This document shows, piece after piece, positions 10,401-15,814 of a stretch of 64,000 bases of DNA. The position numbers and the translations under genes were made by a program. Position 1 is the stretch's first letter. Every line of letters begins with the position of its first letter. The stretch is from an uncultured Bacilli bacterium (GTDB lineage: Bacteria > Bacillota_I > Bacilli_A > RF39 > UBA660). The stretch covers positions 32,059 to 96,058 of the forward strand of contig CATBQD010000004.1 in NCBI GenBank assembly GCA_949505625.1, read 5' to 3'. The notes beneath the pieces were generated by a model. That model made no database searches and was not told where the DNA came from. It worked only from the letters and a program-made list of their open reading frames with translations.

Positions 10401-10622
10401 AACTGGCTATTTACCAGCTCATACTACCAATGGACGATCACTCCTCGTAGCGGCAACTCGGGTAGCGTGTGGTATGTGGATACGGGCGGTATTGTCAGCT
10501 GGCTTAGCGCGAACTGGGACTATAGCAGTCTTGGGGTGCGCCCAGTCCTATATCTGAAATCCAATGTAAAAATAACAGGAGGAAGTGGAACAATAAGTTC
10601 TCCATATACACTTGGAACGTAG
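7401..10622 (+). CDS. DGR target: prepilin-like surface protein with Ig-like repeats and variable C-terminus
   Basis: The N-terminus RKKGFTLIELLAV is a type IV prepilin signal, with predicted cleavage after Gly and the +5 Glu present. A helical transmembrane stretch follows. Residues of about 150-840 hold several DUF5011/Big-type Ig-like repeats, recognisable by recurring GTYxIxYT and DxxGN segments. A C-terminal domain of about 170 residues ends in GVRPVLYLKSN and looks like the DUF6273/C-type-lectin-like domains used by DGRs. The variable repeat covers residues of about 1014-1048. The start is the ATG with AAGGAG at 7388-7393, and a GTG 36 bases upstream is less likely. The likely role is a pilus- or wall-displayed binding protein of changing specificity. 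The ligand is unknown, and no pilus assembly genes are in the window. Confidence 0.9.
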   Translation: MMCSRKKGFTLIELLAVIIIIGVIALIVTPIVIDVIKKQEKKTFEESVHGIMESIRIDTADDNFTIPREYLYKDGTLTLLTAGGKERNDIVKVNGKYDGVGVFIVDGDGDIIVEKACGPTYCVNNSKDDSDLVFKPSDGNGNPIIDPLDPVITLNGSKELLVGLGSTFTDPGVNSKTESGDAIAYTTVIKHGSEIVESIDTSAIGTYEITYTNESNGKRASVKRIVKVVEMKPQITITKADSNYVRSKTVVIKVTAVSPNRITGFTYQIEGENPVQVNGAEKTITLNSTGIVSIVVRATDDNGHSDSITGGPYRIDATGPEITINPETVTLDSAAAGNYNIFEGVSVVDNIDGTIDNSKIITSGDTLLSIPGTYRVNYTVSDRLGNTSTATRTFVVSDSTKPQITIAPEETTRFVKSQNVKITATDNNRVDSITYVIIKDGVRGASNPINNGGSVTLNSTGSYQIEVTATDDSGNTEVKTSKTYMIDTTEPELVFENVTLAVDEVAGFNLMTGVTATDNSGLTPTITYTGGLSATVGTQTITYKAIDEAGNVGTRTRTFTITAATAPIISFSPIQTSGWVKSVNVTISATVKVGENLSAFTYSINNGTTQNGTRDGYQGTASVTLNATGTYTISASATGGYGNSKTEGSGTYYIDATVPTVGDIAGNPTGWVKNATLTATLSDSHSGIVAYAWTTSSATPTSWTNVTNTANYSFSQNVTANGTYYLWAKDAAGNISAAKSVTVSKIDTTTPSITSSYTSTAYSTNEKTSVAVSTLYTATFGGMGGSTTCKNGTTTITNLNQLAVGSYTLTCTATGANGKTASVKPKVTIKSAGTSGSDLVNKDNLPSVGGGNRYTGASPNNFVTFNGGAYRIIGVFNGQMKIIYWGSYSAAGSQYLTGTAWDTSNSNNWARPATLNTTLNSTYWNSLNSTAQGMVDQSHSWGIGGISSGYTRSQFQAAENNTKWTGKVGLMTAADYGYASTSSSCTDSLNMNSSAACKDNNWLFTSSYYQWTITPRSGNSGSVWYVDTGGIVSWLSANWDYSSLGVRPVLYLKSNVKITGGSGTISSPYTLGT
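10439..10545 (+). repeat. DGR variable repeat (VR)
   Basis: The stretch from CACTCCTC to GGGGTGCGCCCAG is visibly richer in G+C than the surrounding gene and matches template repeat TR1 at 12772. It differs from TR1 at 14 positions. Thirteen of these are adenines in TR1 (nine read G, three T and one C in VR by my alignment). The fourteenth is C in TR1 and G in VR, in the codon that reads cat or gat. The invariant GGGGTGCGCCCAG end serves as the probable initiation-of-mutagenic-homing (IMH) sequence. VR and TR part after CCCAG. Confidence 0.93.
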
Positions 10623-10632
10623 AAACAATAAT

Positions 10633-10664
10633 GTCGTCCAAGAAGCTCATCGCTTCTAGACGAC
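10633..10664 (+). promoter_or_regulatory. Hairpin downstream of VR, copy 1
   Basis: GTCGTC (10633-10638) pairs with GACGAC (10659-10664), and AGAAGC (10641-10646) pairs with GCTTCT (10652-10657) around a TCATC loop. It starts 11 bases after the target gene stop. DGRs such as that of Bordetella phage BPP-1 need a hairpin/cruciform just past the IMH. This one lies about 87 bases past the IMH, so a homing role is possible but unproven. There is no T-run, so it is not itself a terminator. Confidence 0.65.
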
Positions 10665-10697
10665 TAGCAAATAGGATAAAAAGTAAAAAAATGATAG

Positions 10698-10727
10698 AGA
10701 AGTACAATATATTTTGTACTTCTTTTT
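10698..10727 (+). terminator. Terminator of the DGR target gene
   Basis: AGAAGTACAA (10698-10707) pairs with TTGTACTTCT (10714-10723) and is followed by Ts. It lies between the two VR-downstream hairpins, so the target and the retroelement genes are probably separate transcripts. Confidence 0.85.
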
Positions 10728-10780
10728 CAAAAAGAAAGATATGAAATTAATTATTTTGAGATTAAATCGAAGTTTTAGAA

Positions 10781-10812
10781 GTCGCCCAAGAAGCTCATCG
10801 CTTCTAGGCGAC
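10781..10812 (+). promoter_or_regulatory. Hairpin downstream of VR, copy 2
   Basis: This repeats the hairpin at 10633, 148 bases further on. GTCGCC (10781-10786) pairs with GGCGAC (10807-10812), with the same AGAAGC/GCTTCT inner stem and TCATC loop. One outer T-A pair of copy 1 is a C-G pair here, so the pairing is preserved by a double change. The rest of the 10623-10965 gap holds the terminator and a weak TATAAT at 10895-10900 before the next gene. Confidence 0.65.
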
Positions 10813-10965
10813 TAGCTAATTATCGAATATTTTTACGCAAGAATCTTATAGAAACTAAGTAGTAACAAAACAATGTCTTTTTTAATAAATAGCTTATAAT
10901 CAAAATAAGATGGTAGGAAGAATAGAACTTTAGTAGTGTGTTGTATATCTAGGAGGTAGAAAAAA

Positions 10966-11331
10966 GTGAAAGATTGTATAACACTAAAAAAACTAGGGGG
11001 GTTTTATAATGTTTACAACGATGATGCCTATATTCTATTTTATTTATTTCATTATAATATAAAAAATAATAAATCAGGATTCCCTTTGACAGCTTATAAT
11101 AAAGTAATTAATTGTTTAGAAGAAAATGATATTAATTATATAGTAGAAGGAAAAGAAGAAGTGAAAAGAGACTTTAAAAAGAAAAATAAATATTGTTTTA
11201 TTGTAGATAAAGGAAAGAAATTATATGAAAGAGAACAAAGGTCTAATTTTATTTATGAGCGGATTTCTGATTTAAAAGAGTCTGAGATAGATGAACTATT
11301 GACTTTGATTGAAGATTATGTTTTCCAGTGA
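10966..11331 (+). CDS. MutS domain-I-like protein, DGR accessory (MSL-1)
   Basis: The order GGFYNVYNDDAYILF, SGFP, then KVINCLEENDINYIV follows the pattern of the MutS N-terminal mismatch-recognition domain (GDFYEMFGDDA, AGFP, LV-AGYKVAI). The protein has only 121 residues and lacks the MutS core, clamp and ATPase. Stand-alone MutS-like (MSL) genes have been reported as DGR accessories, but their function is unknown. The start is a GTG with AGGAGG at 10951-10956. The gene overlaps the Avd-like gene and is probably co-transcribed with it and the reverse transcriptase. The family call is by motif pattern only. Confidence 0.6.
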   Translation: MKDCITLKKLGGFYNVYNDDAYILFYLFHYNIKNNKSGFPLTAYNKVINCLEENDINYIVEGKEEVKRDFKKKNKYCFIVDKGKKLYEREQRSNFIYERISDLKESEIDELLTLIEDYVFQ

Positions 11332-11677
11332 TAAATTTTTAATTGTTAAATATATGAAACAATTTATTCTTTCCTTAGATGAAATAGTAATTAATTATCC
11401 TAATAAAGAGATGGTTGTAAAAAATAGATTGCATTCAGATTCTTTAGATATACTAGAATTTATATATCAGGCAAATATTGAGGATAATCCAGAAAATAGA
11501 AAATATTATCAAAATAAGATATTAAGTAAAATAAGTATGTTAGATTTTTATTTAGAAAAAAGTTATAAGAAGAAATATATAAGTGAAAAAATGTGTCAGA
11601 AGAAGAGTAATGAACTAATAAAAATTTCAAAAATGGTATATCAATGGAAAAGTGCAAAACAACAAGACATATCGTAG
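11318..11677 (+). CDS. avd: Avd-like DGR accessory protein
   Basis: A small basic all-helical protein of about 119 residues. Position and character fit Avd, which forms a pentameric four-helix-bundle barrel that binds the DGR reverse transcriptase and template RNA. The C-terminal half (KISMLDFYLEKSYKKKYISE, then a KMVYQWK helix) is typical of the four-helix Avd/S23-like family. The start is uncertain: the ATG at 11318 lies inside the end of MSL-1, and another ATG is at 11354. Its 3' end overlaps the reverse transcriptase start by 26 bases, suggesting coupled translation. The sequence similarity I can see is modest. Confidence 0.7.
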   Translation: MFSSDKFLIVKYMKQFILSLDEIVINYPNKEMVVKNRLHSDSLDILEFIYQANIEDNPENRKYYQNKILSKISMLDFYLEKSYKKKYISEKMCQKKSNELIKISKMVYQWKSAKQQDIS

Positions 11678-12752
11678 AATATTAGATATATATGAGAATG
11701 AAGTATCAAAAAATACAAAAAATAAAAGGAAAGTTTACCAATTTGAAAAAAATAAGATGCAAAATTTAGAATTTATATATCAATCTTTGCAGACGACAAA
11801 CTATAGTGGTGGAAGATATAATATTTTTTTAGTCAAGTATCCTAAGTATAGAGTTGTTATGTCCTTGAATATGCGCGATAAGGTAATTAATCATTATTTT
11901 ACACGTTATATTTTAATGCCTAAATTGACTAGATTTCTTGACGATCGAAATGTTGCTACAAGAAAAGATATGGGTACACAAGCAGGTCTTAATTATGTAA
12001 AAAAGTATTTAGAGAAAAATAAAAAATATGATAAATTTTATATTTTAAAAATTGATATTAGTAAGTATTTTTATAGTATTGATCATGAAATCTTAAAGAA
12101 TATGTTAAAAAAACATTTAAATGATTTTGAATATAAATTCGCAGAAGCAATTATAAATAGTACCAATCATTCTTATATTAATGATAGTATTAAATTCTTG
12201 AAAGATAGAGAATATGAAAAAACAAATAGAAAGAGTGAAATTGAGAAAATACCTTACTATTCAAATGGAAAAGGATTACCAATTGGAAATATGAGTAGTC
12301 AATTTTTATCAATCTTTTATTTAAATGCATTAGATCATAAAATAATTCATGATTTTCATATAAAACATTATGTTAGATATATGGATGATTTCTTATTAAT
12401 TCATCCAGATAAAAAGCATTTAGAATTTTGTTTAAAAGAGATAGAAAAAATATTAGTAAATGATTATAAATTAGATTTTAATAAAAATAAAACTAAGATT
12501 TATAGTAGTTCAGAAGGATTTGAGTTCTTAGGTTATCGCTTTAGAATTTATAATAAAAAAACTATTATGACACTTCGTAAAGATACTATTGTACGGATGA
12601 AAAAAAGAGTGAAAGAAGTGAATTATTTATATAAACATAATCGAATGACGTTTGAAAGTGCTTTTAGCAGTATTAATAATTTTTTGAATACTTATCAAGG
12701 CAGTAAAGAGAAAACAAGAAGAATTATCGATAGATATTGGTTTAATGGGTAA
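11652..12752 (+). CDS. DGR reverse transcriptase
   Basis: This reverse transcriptase copies TR RNA into adenine-mutagenised cDNA that replaces VR. The catalytic Asp sits in KIDISKYF (about residue 135) and YMDD lies at about 243-246. LGYRF (about 293) is the downstream RT motif. The motif GLPIGNMSSQ (about 208-217) has the IGxxxSQ form diagnostic of DGR enzymes, where other reverse transcriptases have QGxxxSP. That change is linked to infidelity at template adenines. At 366 residues it has normal DGR size and no maturase or endonuclease domain. The start is a GTG inside the Avd gene. Its TAA stop lies inside the box that precedes TR1. Confidence 0.96.
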   Translation: MQNNKTYRRILDIYENEVSKNTKNKRKVYQFEKNKMQNLEFIYQSLQTTNYSGGRYNIFLVKYPKYRVVMSLNMRDKVINHYFTRYILMPKLTRFLDDRNVATRKDMGTQAGLNYVKKYLEKNKKYDKFYILKIDISKYFYSIDHEILKNMLKKHLNDFEYKFAEAIINSTNHSYINDSIKFLKDREYEKTNRKSEIEKIPYYSNGKGLPIGNMSSQFLSIFYLNALDHKIIHDFHIKHYVRYMDDFLLIHPDKKHLEFCLKEIEKILVNDYKLDFNKNKTKIYSSSEGFEFLGYRFRIYNKKTIMTLRKDTIVRMKKRVKEVNYLYKHNRMTFESAFSSINNFLNTYQGSKEKTRRIIDRYWFNG

Positions 12753-12771
12753 ATGAATGCAAATAAATTCG

Positions 12772-12886
12772 CACTCCTCATAGCGGCAACTCGAATAACG
12801 TGTGGTATGTGCATACGGACGGTAATGTCAACTGGAATAACGCGAACTGGAACAATAGCAATCTTGGGGTGCGCCCAGCCCTTTAA
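12772..12886 (+). repeat. Template repeat TR1 (best donor for VR), cassette 1
   Basis: It starts 19 bases after the reverse transcriptase stop. A GGGTAAATG box at 12747-12755 overlaps that stop. The repeat reads in the VR frame as SGNSNNVW, then GNVNWNNANWNN, then GVRPAL and a stop. At every codon where the other cassettes carry fixed non-A bases, TR1 agrees with VR: tat, tgg, tgg and ctt at the shared non-A positions. This makes it the likely donor of the present VR. It is A-rich at exactly the codons that vary in VR. Confidence 0.88.
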
Positions 12887-12954
12887 AAGTAAATGATAAA
12901 ATTAATATACATAATTTATACAATTTATGGATAAATGTGAGTAAAAAAGTGCCA

Positions 12955-13070
12955 GCACTCCTTATAGCGGCAACTCGAATAATGTGTGGCGTGTGAATAC
13001 GAACGGTAATGTCAACAATCCGAACGCGAACAATACCAACAGTAACAATGGGGTGCGCCCAGCCCTTTAA
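12955..13070 (+). repeat. TR-like cassette 2
   Basis: It is preceded by GGATAAATG at 12929-12937. It has the same length and frame as TR1 and ends in GVRPAL and stop. It differs at the variable codons (for example cgt where TR1 has tat, and aat-ccg where TR1 has tgg-aat). A short A/T-rich spacer without the R2 element follows. Confidence 0.85.
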
Positions 13071-13162
13071 AAAGTAAAAAATGAATTTATATAAATCATT
13101 TATTTTTATAGTTATATGCAAGAAAGTGATATTAAAGTTTTGGGTAAATGATATGCAAAATA

Positions 13163-13276
13163 GCTCCTTGGAGCAGCAACTCGAATAACGTGTGGTGGGT
13201 GCAAACGAACGGTAATGTCAACACACCGAACGCGAACAATACCAACAGTAACAATGGGGTGCGCCCAGCCCTTTAA
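13163..13276 (+). repeat. TR-like cassette 3
   Basis: It is preceded by GGGTAAATG at 13142-13150. It lacks the first CA of the CACTCC start. Variable codons include tgg, tgg-gtg-caa and aca-ccg. It ends in GVRPAL and stop and runs directly into an R2 element. Confidence 0.85.
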
Positions 13277-13405
13277 GCATGTAATGAGATATTATGATTA
13301 AGGTTATAATAGAGAATTTTAAAGGACATCATTTATCCTTGGATCAAAGATCCAGAAGAAAGTATATATATGAAATAAGATACGTCTTATTTCTTCATAG
13401 TGTAT
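13277..13405 (+). repeat. R2 structured element, copy a
   Basis: It starts GCATGTAATGAGATATTATG directly after cassette 3. It holds a hairpin, GAAATAAGA (13372-13380) with TCTTATTTC (13385-13393) around a TACG loop. Upstream of it is a GGATC/GATCC inverted repeat. Near-identical copies follow cassettes 6, 7 and 8. Confidence 0.8.
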
Positions 13406-13458
13406 AGAAAATTAATAAATAATAATAAATTAGGGTAAGTAATAGTAAAAAAGTGCCA

Positions 13459-13574
13459 GCACTCCTTATAGCGGCAACTCGAATAATGTGTGGTATGTGC
13501 ATACGAACGGTAATGTCAACAATACGAACGCGAACAATACTAACAGCAGCTTTGGGGTGCGCCCAGCCCTTTAA
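13459..13574 (+). repeat. TR-like cassette 4
   Basis: It is preceded by GGGTAAGTA at 13433-13441, the most diverged box. It has full length and the TR1 frame, and ends in GVRPAL and stop. The last variable codons are agc-ttt. No R2 element follows. Confidence 0.85.
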
Positions 13575-13631
13575 AATAAAAGTTAATATTAATAAAATGA
13601 GTATAGGATAAATGTTGGTAAAAAGGTGTTA

Positions 13632-13746
13632 GCACTCCTCATAGCGGCAACTCGAATAACGTGTGGCTTGTGAATACGAACGGTAATGTCGGCACTAACA
13701 ACGCGAACAATACCAACAGTAACAATGGGGTGCGCCCAGCCCTTAA
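13632..13746 (+). repeat. TR-like cassette 5
   Basis: It is preceded by GGATAAATG at 13606-13614. Variable codons include ctt and ggc-act-aac. One T is missing from the CCCTTTAA end, so the in-frame stop shared by the other cassettes is lost here. No R2 element follows. Confidence 0.85.
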
Positions 13747-13814
13747 AACATGCGGAGAAAAATATTAAATATAATAAAATAGGTGGGTAAATGTTAGTAT
13801 AAAAAAGTGTGAAA

Positions 13815-13924
13815 ACACTCCTTATAGCAGCACTAACGTGTGGAATGTGAATACGAACGGTAATGTCAACACTAACAACGCGAACTGGGACAATAGTAGC
13901 CTTGGGGTGCGCCCAGCCCTTTAA
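13815..13924 (+). repeat. TR-like cassette 6 (6-base in-frame deletion)
   Basis: It is preceded by GGGTAAATG at 13785-13793. Two codons near the start (around aac-tcg of TR1) are missing, so the frame is kept. It shares the tgg-gac-aat and ctt codons that VR and TR1 show near the end. It runs directly into an R2 element. Confidence 0.85.
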
Positions 13925-14053
13925 GCATGTAATGAGATATTATGATTAAGGTTATAATAGAGAATTTTAAAGGACATCATTTATCCTTGGATCAAAGATC
14001 CAGAAGAAAGTATATACATGAAATAAGATACGTCTTATTTCTTCATAGTATAT
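13925..14053 (+). repeat. R2 structured element, copy b
   Basis: Almost identical to copy a. The hairpin arms are at 14020-14028 and 14033-14041 around TACG. Confidence 0.8.
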
Positions 14054-14232
14054 AAAATAATTAATAATTAAAATGAGTTTTAGTTTGTATAACGAAAAGT
14101 TGTTATTATATAGTTTATAGTAGAATTTTGAATAGTATATATAATTAAATAATAATATTGGTACTAGTAGTATGTCTTTGACTTACATATACTTTTATAT
14201 TTTATAAATAATAAAAGCATTGAAGAAATATA
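14054..14232. other. Long spacer inside the cassette array
   Basis: About 180 bases of A/T-rich DNA between R2 copy b and the box of cassette 7. A TTGACT (near 14176) followed by A/T-rich sequence could be a weak promoter. I see no gene and no clear repeat here. Confidence 0.3.
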
Positions 14233-14264
14233 GGGTAAATGACATAAAAGGAAACTATGCGTTA

Positions 14265-14371
14265 GCACTCCTTGGAGCAGCGACTCGAATAACGTGTGGA
14301 ATGTGAATACGGGCGGTAATGTCAACACTAACAACGTGAACAATACCAATGGGGTGCGCCCAGCCCTTTAA
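14265..14371 (+). repeat. TR-like cassette 7 (9-base in-frame deletion)
   Basis: It is preceded by GGGTAAATG at 14233-14241. Three codons before the GGGGTGCGC end are missing, keeping the frame to GVRPAL and stop. The codon for the conserved Ala (gcg) is gtg here. It runs directly into an R2 element. Confidence 0.85.
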
Positions 14372-14487
14372 GCGTGTAATGAGATATTATGATTAAGGTT
14401 ATAATAGAGAATTTTAAAGGACATCATTTATCCTTGGAGATATTCCAGAAAAAGGTATATATATGAAATAGGATAAGTCCTATTTCT
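14372..14487 (+). repeat. R2 structured element, copy c
   Basis: The hairpin is GAAATAGGA (14465-14473) with TCCTATTTC (14478-14486). Relative to copies a and b, one A-T pair has become G-C, so both arms changed together. The upstream inverted repeat is shortened to GGA/TCC. Confidence 0.8.
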
Positions 14488-14589
14488 GTAAAATATATAA
14501 TATAGTGTTAAAAATATGAATTATTAAAATGGTTGAAAATCTTAGATTAATAAATAATTTTGTGGATAAATGTTTCAAAGAAATGTTTG

Positions 14590-14703
14590 ATTCCTCATAG
14601 CGGCAACTCGAATGCTGTGTGGAATGTGAATACGGACGGTAATGTCAACACATGGAACGCGAACAATAACAACAGTAACCTTGGGGTGCGCCCAGCCCTT
14701 TAA
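14590..14703 (+). repeat. TR-like cassette 8
   Basis: It is preceded by GGATAAATG at 14564-14572. Variable codons include gct, aat-gtg-aat and aca-tgg. It is full length and ends in GVRPAL and stop. An R2 element follows directly. Confidence 0.85.
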
Positions 14704-14819
14704 GCATGTAATGAGATATTATGATTAAGGTTATAATAGAGAATTTTAAAGGACATCATTTATCCTTGGATTATATCCAGAAGAAAGTATATATAGAAAG
14801 TAAAATACGTTTTACTTTC
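14704..14819 (+). repeat. R2 structured element, copy d, abutting the MSL-2 ribosome-binding site
   Basis: The hairpin is GAAAGTAAAA (14796-14805) with TTTTACTTTC (14810-14819) around TACG. It differs from the other copies at several pairs but stays fully complementary. The next bases are AGGAGG, the ribosome-binding site of the gene at 14833, so this copy acts as a structured leader for that gene. Confidence 0.8.
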
Positions 14820-14832
14820 AGGAGGTATATAA

Positions 14833-15117
14833 ATGAGTTTAAAAACAAGATATGATTTTATAAAAAGAAAACACAAGGATTATTTAGTATTGTTTAATGA
14901 AAATAATCGTTATTTTTCTTGTGATGAAGATAAAGAATTGTTGAAAGATATAAGGTTTTGGAATAATTTAAAAGATTTGGAAAAAAGGCATATTAGTTAT
15001 ATGGTATTTACAAATGTAGTAAGAGTGAGAAAATTCGATTCCAAAGAAAATAATTATACAAGATATTGTAAGATGTTAAAAGCCAAAAAGATTATTGCAA
15101 AGCTAATAGAACGTTGA
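14833..15117 (+). CDS. Small MutS domain-I-like protein (MSL-2)
   Basis: This 94-residue basic protein begins RYDFIKRKHKDYLVLFNENNRYF. That resembles the start of MutS domain I, where YLELK-xxxPDxLLLFRxGDFYE is usual, although the central GFP motif is missing. It may therefore be a shortened or diverged paralog of the genes at 10966 and 15211. AGGAGG stands 7 bases before the ATG, straight after the R2 hairpin. A terminator follows. The family assignment is tentative, and its link to the DGR rests on position. Confidence 0.5.
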   Translation: MSLKTRYDFIKRKHKDYLVLFNENNRYFSCDEDKELLKDIRFWNNLKDLEKRHISYMVFTNVVRVRKFDSKENNYTRYCKMLKAKKIIAKLIER

Positions 15118-15164
15118 CAGTATGATAAAAAGACTATATACTAAGTGTAGTAATAAATAGCAAG

Positions 15165-15194
15165 CAGTACTTTTTGAATTAGTACTGTTTTTTT
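15165..15194 (+). terminator. Terminator after MSL-2
   Basis: CAGTACT (15165-15171) pairs with AGTACTG (15181-15187) and is followed by seven Ts. Confidence 0.85.
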
Positions 15195-15210
15195 AATAGT
15201 AGGTGATATT

Positions 15211-15636
15211 TTGAGTAAATTATATACAAGATATTTAGAATTAAAAAGAGAAAATCCAAATAAGATGTATTTGATAAAGGCTGGACTTTTTTACATATTT
15301 ATCGGAGAAGATGCAATTACGATGAGTAATATGACAAAATTAAAATGTGTTCCTCTTAATGATAGAGTTATGAAATGTGGCTTTCCAGAAAGCGCAAAAA
15401 CAAAATATTTAAGAAGACTAAAAGAAAATGGAAAAGAAGTTGAAGTCATAGATTTAAAAGAAGATAAAAAAATAGATCCAGCATTTACATCACAATTAGA
15501 TTGTCTATTAGCTTTAGAATCTTTAGACCTTAATACGATTACTCCTATACAAGCAATTGAATATTTATCTAGTATTCAACGTGAATTATTAAGAATAAAA
15601 GCTGAGGAAGAGGAAAAGAAAGAAAAAGTTTTTTAA
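15211..15636 (+). CDS. MutS domain-I-like protein, DGR accessory (MSL-3)
   Basis: The sequence YLELKRENPNKMYLIKAGLFY-F-GEDA, then CGFPESAKTKYLRRLKENGKEVEVID, follows MutS domain I closely, including the GFP and coiled KYLxxLxxxG segments. A charged C-terminal helix of about 50 residues replaces the rest of MutS. MutL and ATPase regions are absent. The start is a TTG with AGGTGAT 10 bases upstream. It lies beyond a terminator, so it needs its own promoter or read-through. The domain call is the best of the three MutS-like genes here. Confidence 0.7.
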   Translation: MSKLYTRYLELKRENPNKMYLIKAGLFYIFIGEDAITMSNMTKLKCVPLNDRVMKCGFPESAKTKYLRRLKENGKEVEVIDLKEDKKIDPAFTSQLDCLLALESLDLNTITPIQAIEYLSSIQRELLRIKAEEEEKKEKVF

Positions 15637-15654
15637 CAAATTTTACCAAATCTA

Positions 15655-15683
15655 TTTACAAATGAAAATTCTTTCTATATAAT
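15655..15683 (+). promoter_or_regulatory. Sigma-A promoter for a small RNA
   Basis: TTTACA (15655-15660), a 17-base spacer and TATAAT (15678-15683). The predicted start is near 15690. No open frame with a ribosome-binding site follows before the terminator at 15734. Confidence 0.65.
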
Positions 15684-15689
15684 AACTCA

Positions 15690-15758
15690 TCAATAGTAGG
15701 AGGCCTCTGCAGGAGGCGGACTATAATAAGGAGAGAGGTCTACATAAGACTTCTTTTT
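15690..15758 (+). ncRNA. Candidate small RNA upstream of yvcK
   Basis: The transcript would be about 70 bases, from the promoter at 15655 to a terminator (AGAGGTCT 15734-15741 with AGACTTCT 15747-15754, then Ts). Its 5' half can fold as CCTC/GAGG around a short loop, flanked by ATAGT/ACTAT, and shows two GGAGG sequences. It may instead be a leader attenuator for yvcK. I recognise no known RNA family. Confidence 0.45.
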
Positions 15759-15814
15759 GTGTTATCAGTTTTATTATTGTATAAATTATAGTATAATATA
15801 ATGGGGATGGTAAA

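Noticed and set aside
12752..12900. Short open frame starting at the ATG inside the box before TR1
   Set aside because: It runs in a different frame from VR, and the same ATG before cassette 2 is followed at once by TGA, so it is not conserved.
12828..13121. Minus-strand open frame across cassettes 1 and 2, and others at 10504-10707 and 14164-14349
   Set aside because: They are mirror images of repeat sequence rich in non-A bases, with no ribosome-binding site and unlike any family.
14054..14232. Extra gene or promoter in the long spacer of the array
   Set aside because: No frame of useful length is present. The TTGACT has no convincing partner box.
12771..14703. Repeat array as a CRISPR
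   Set aside because: The repeats are about 110 bases, differ from one another and match the VR of the target gene. The intervals are long and A/T-rich and vary in length. No cas gene is present.
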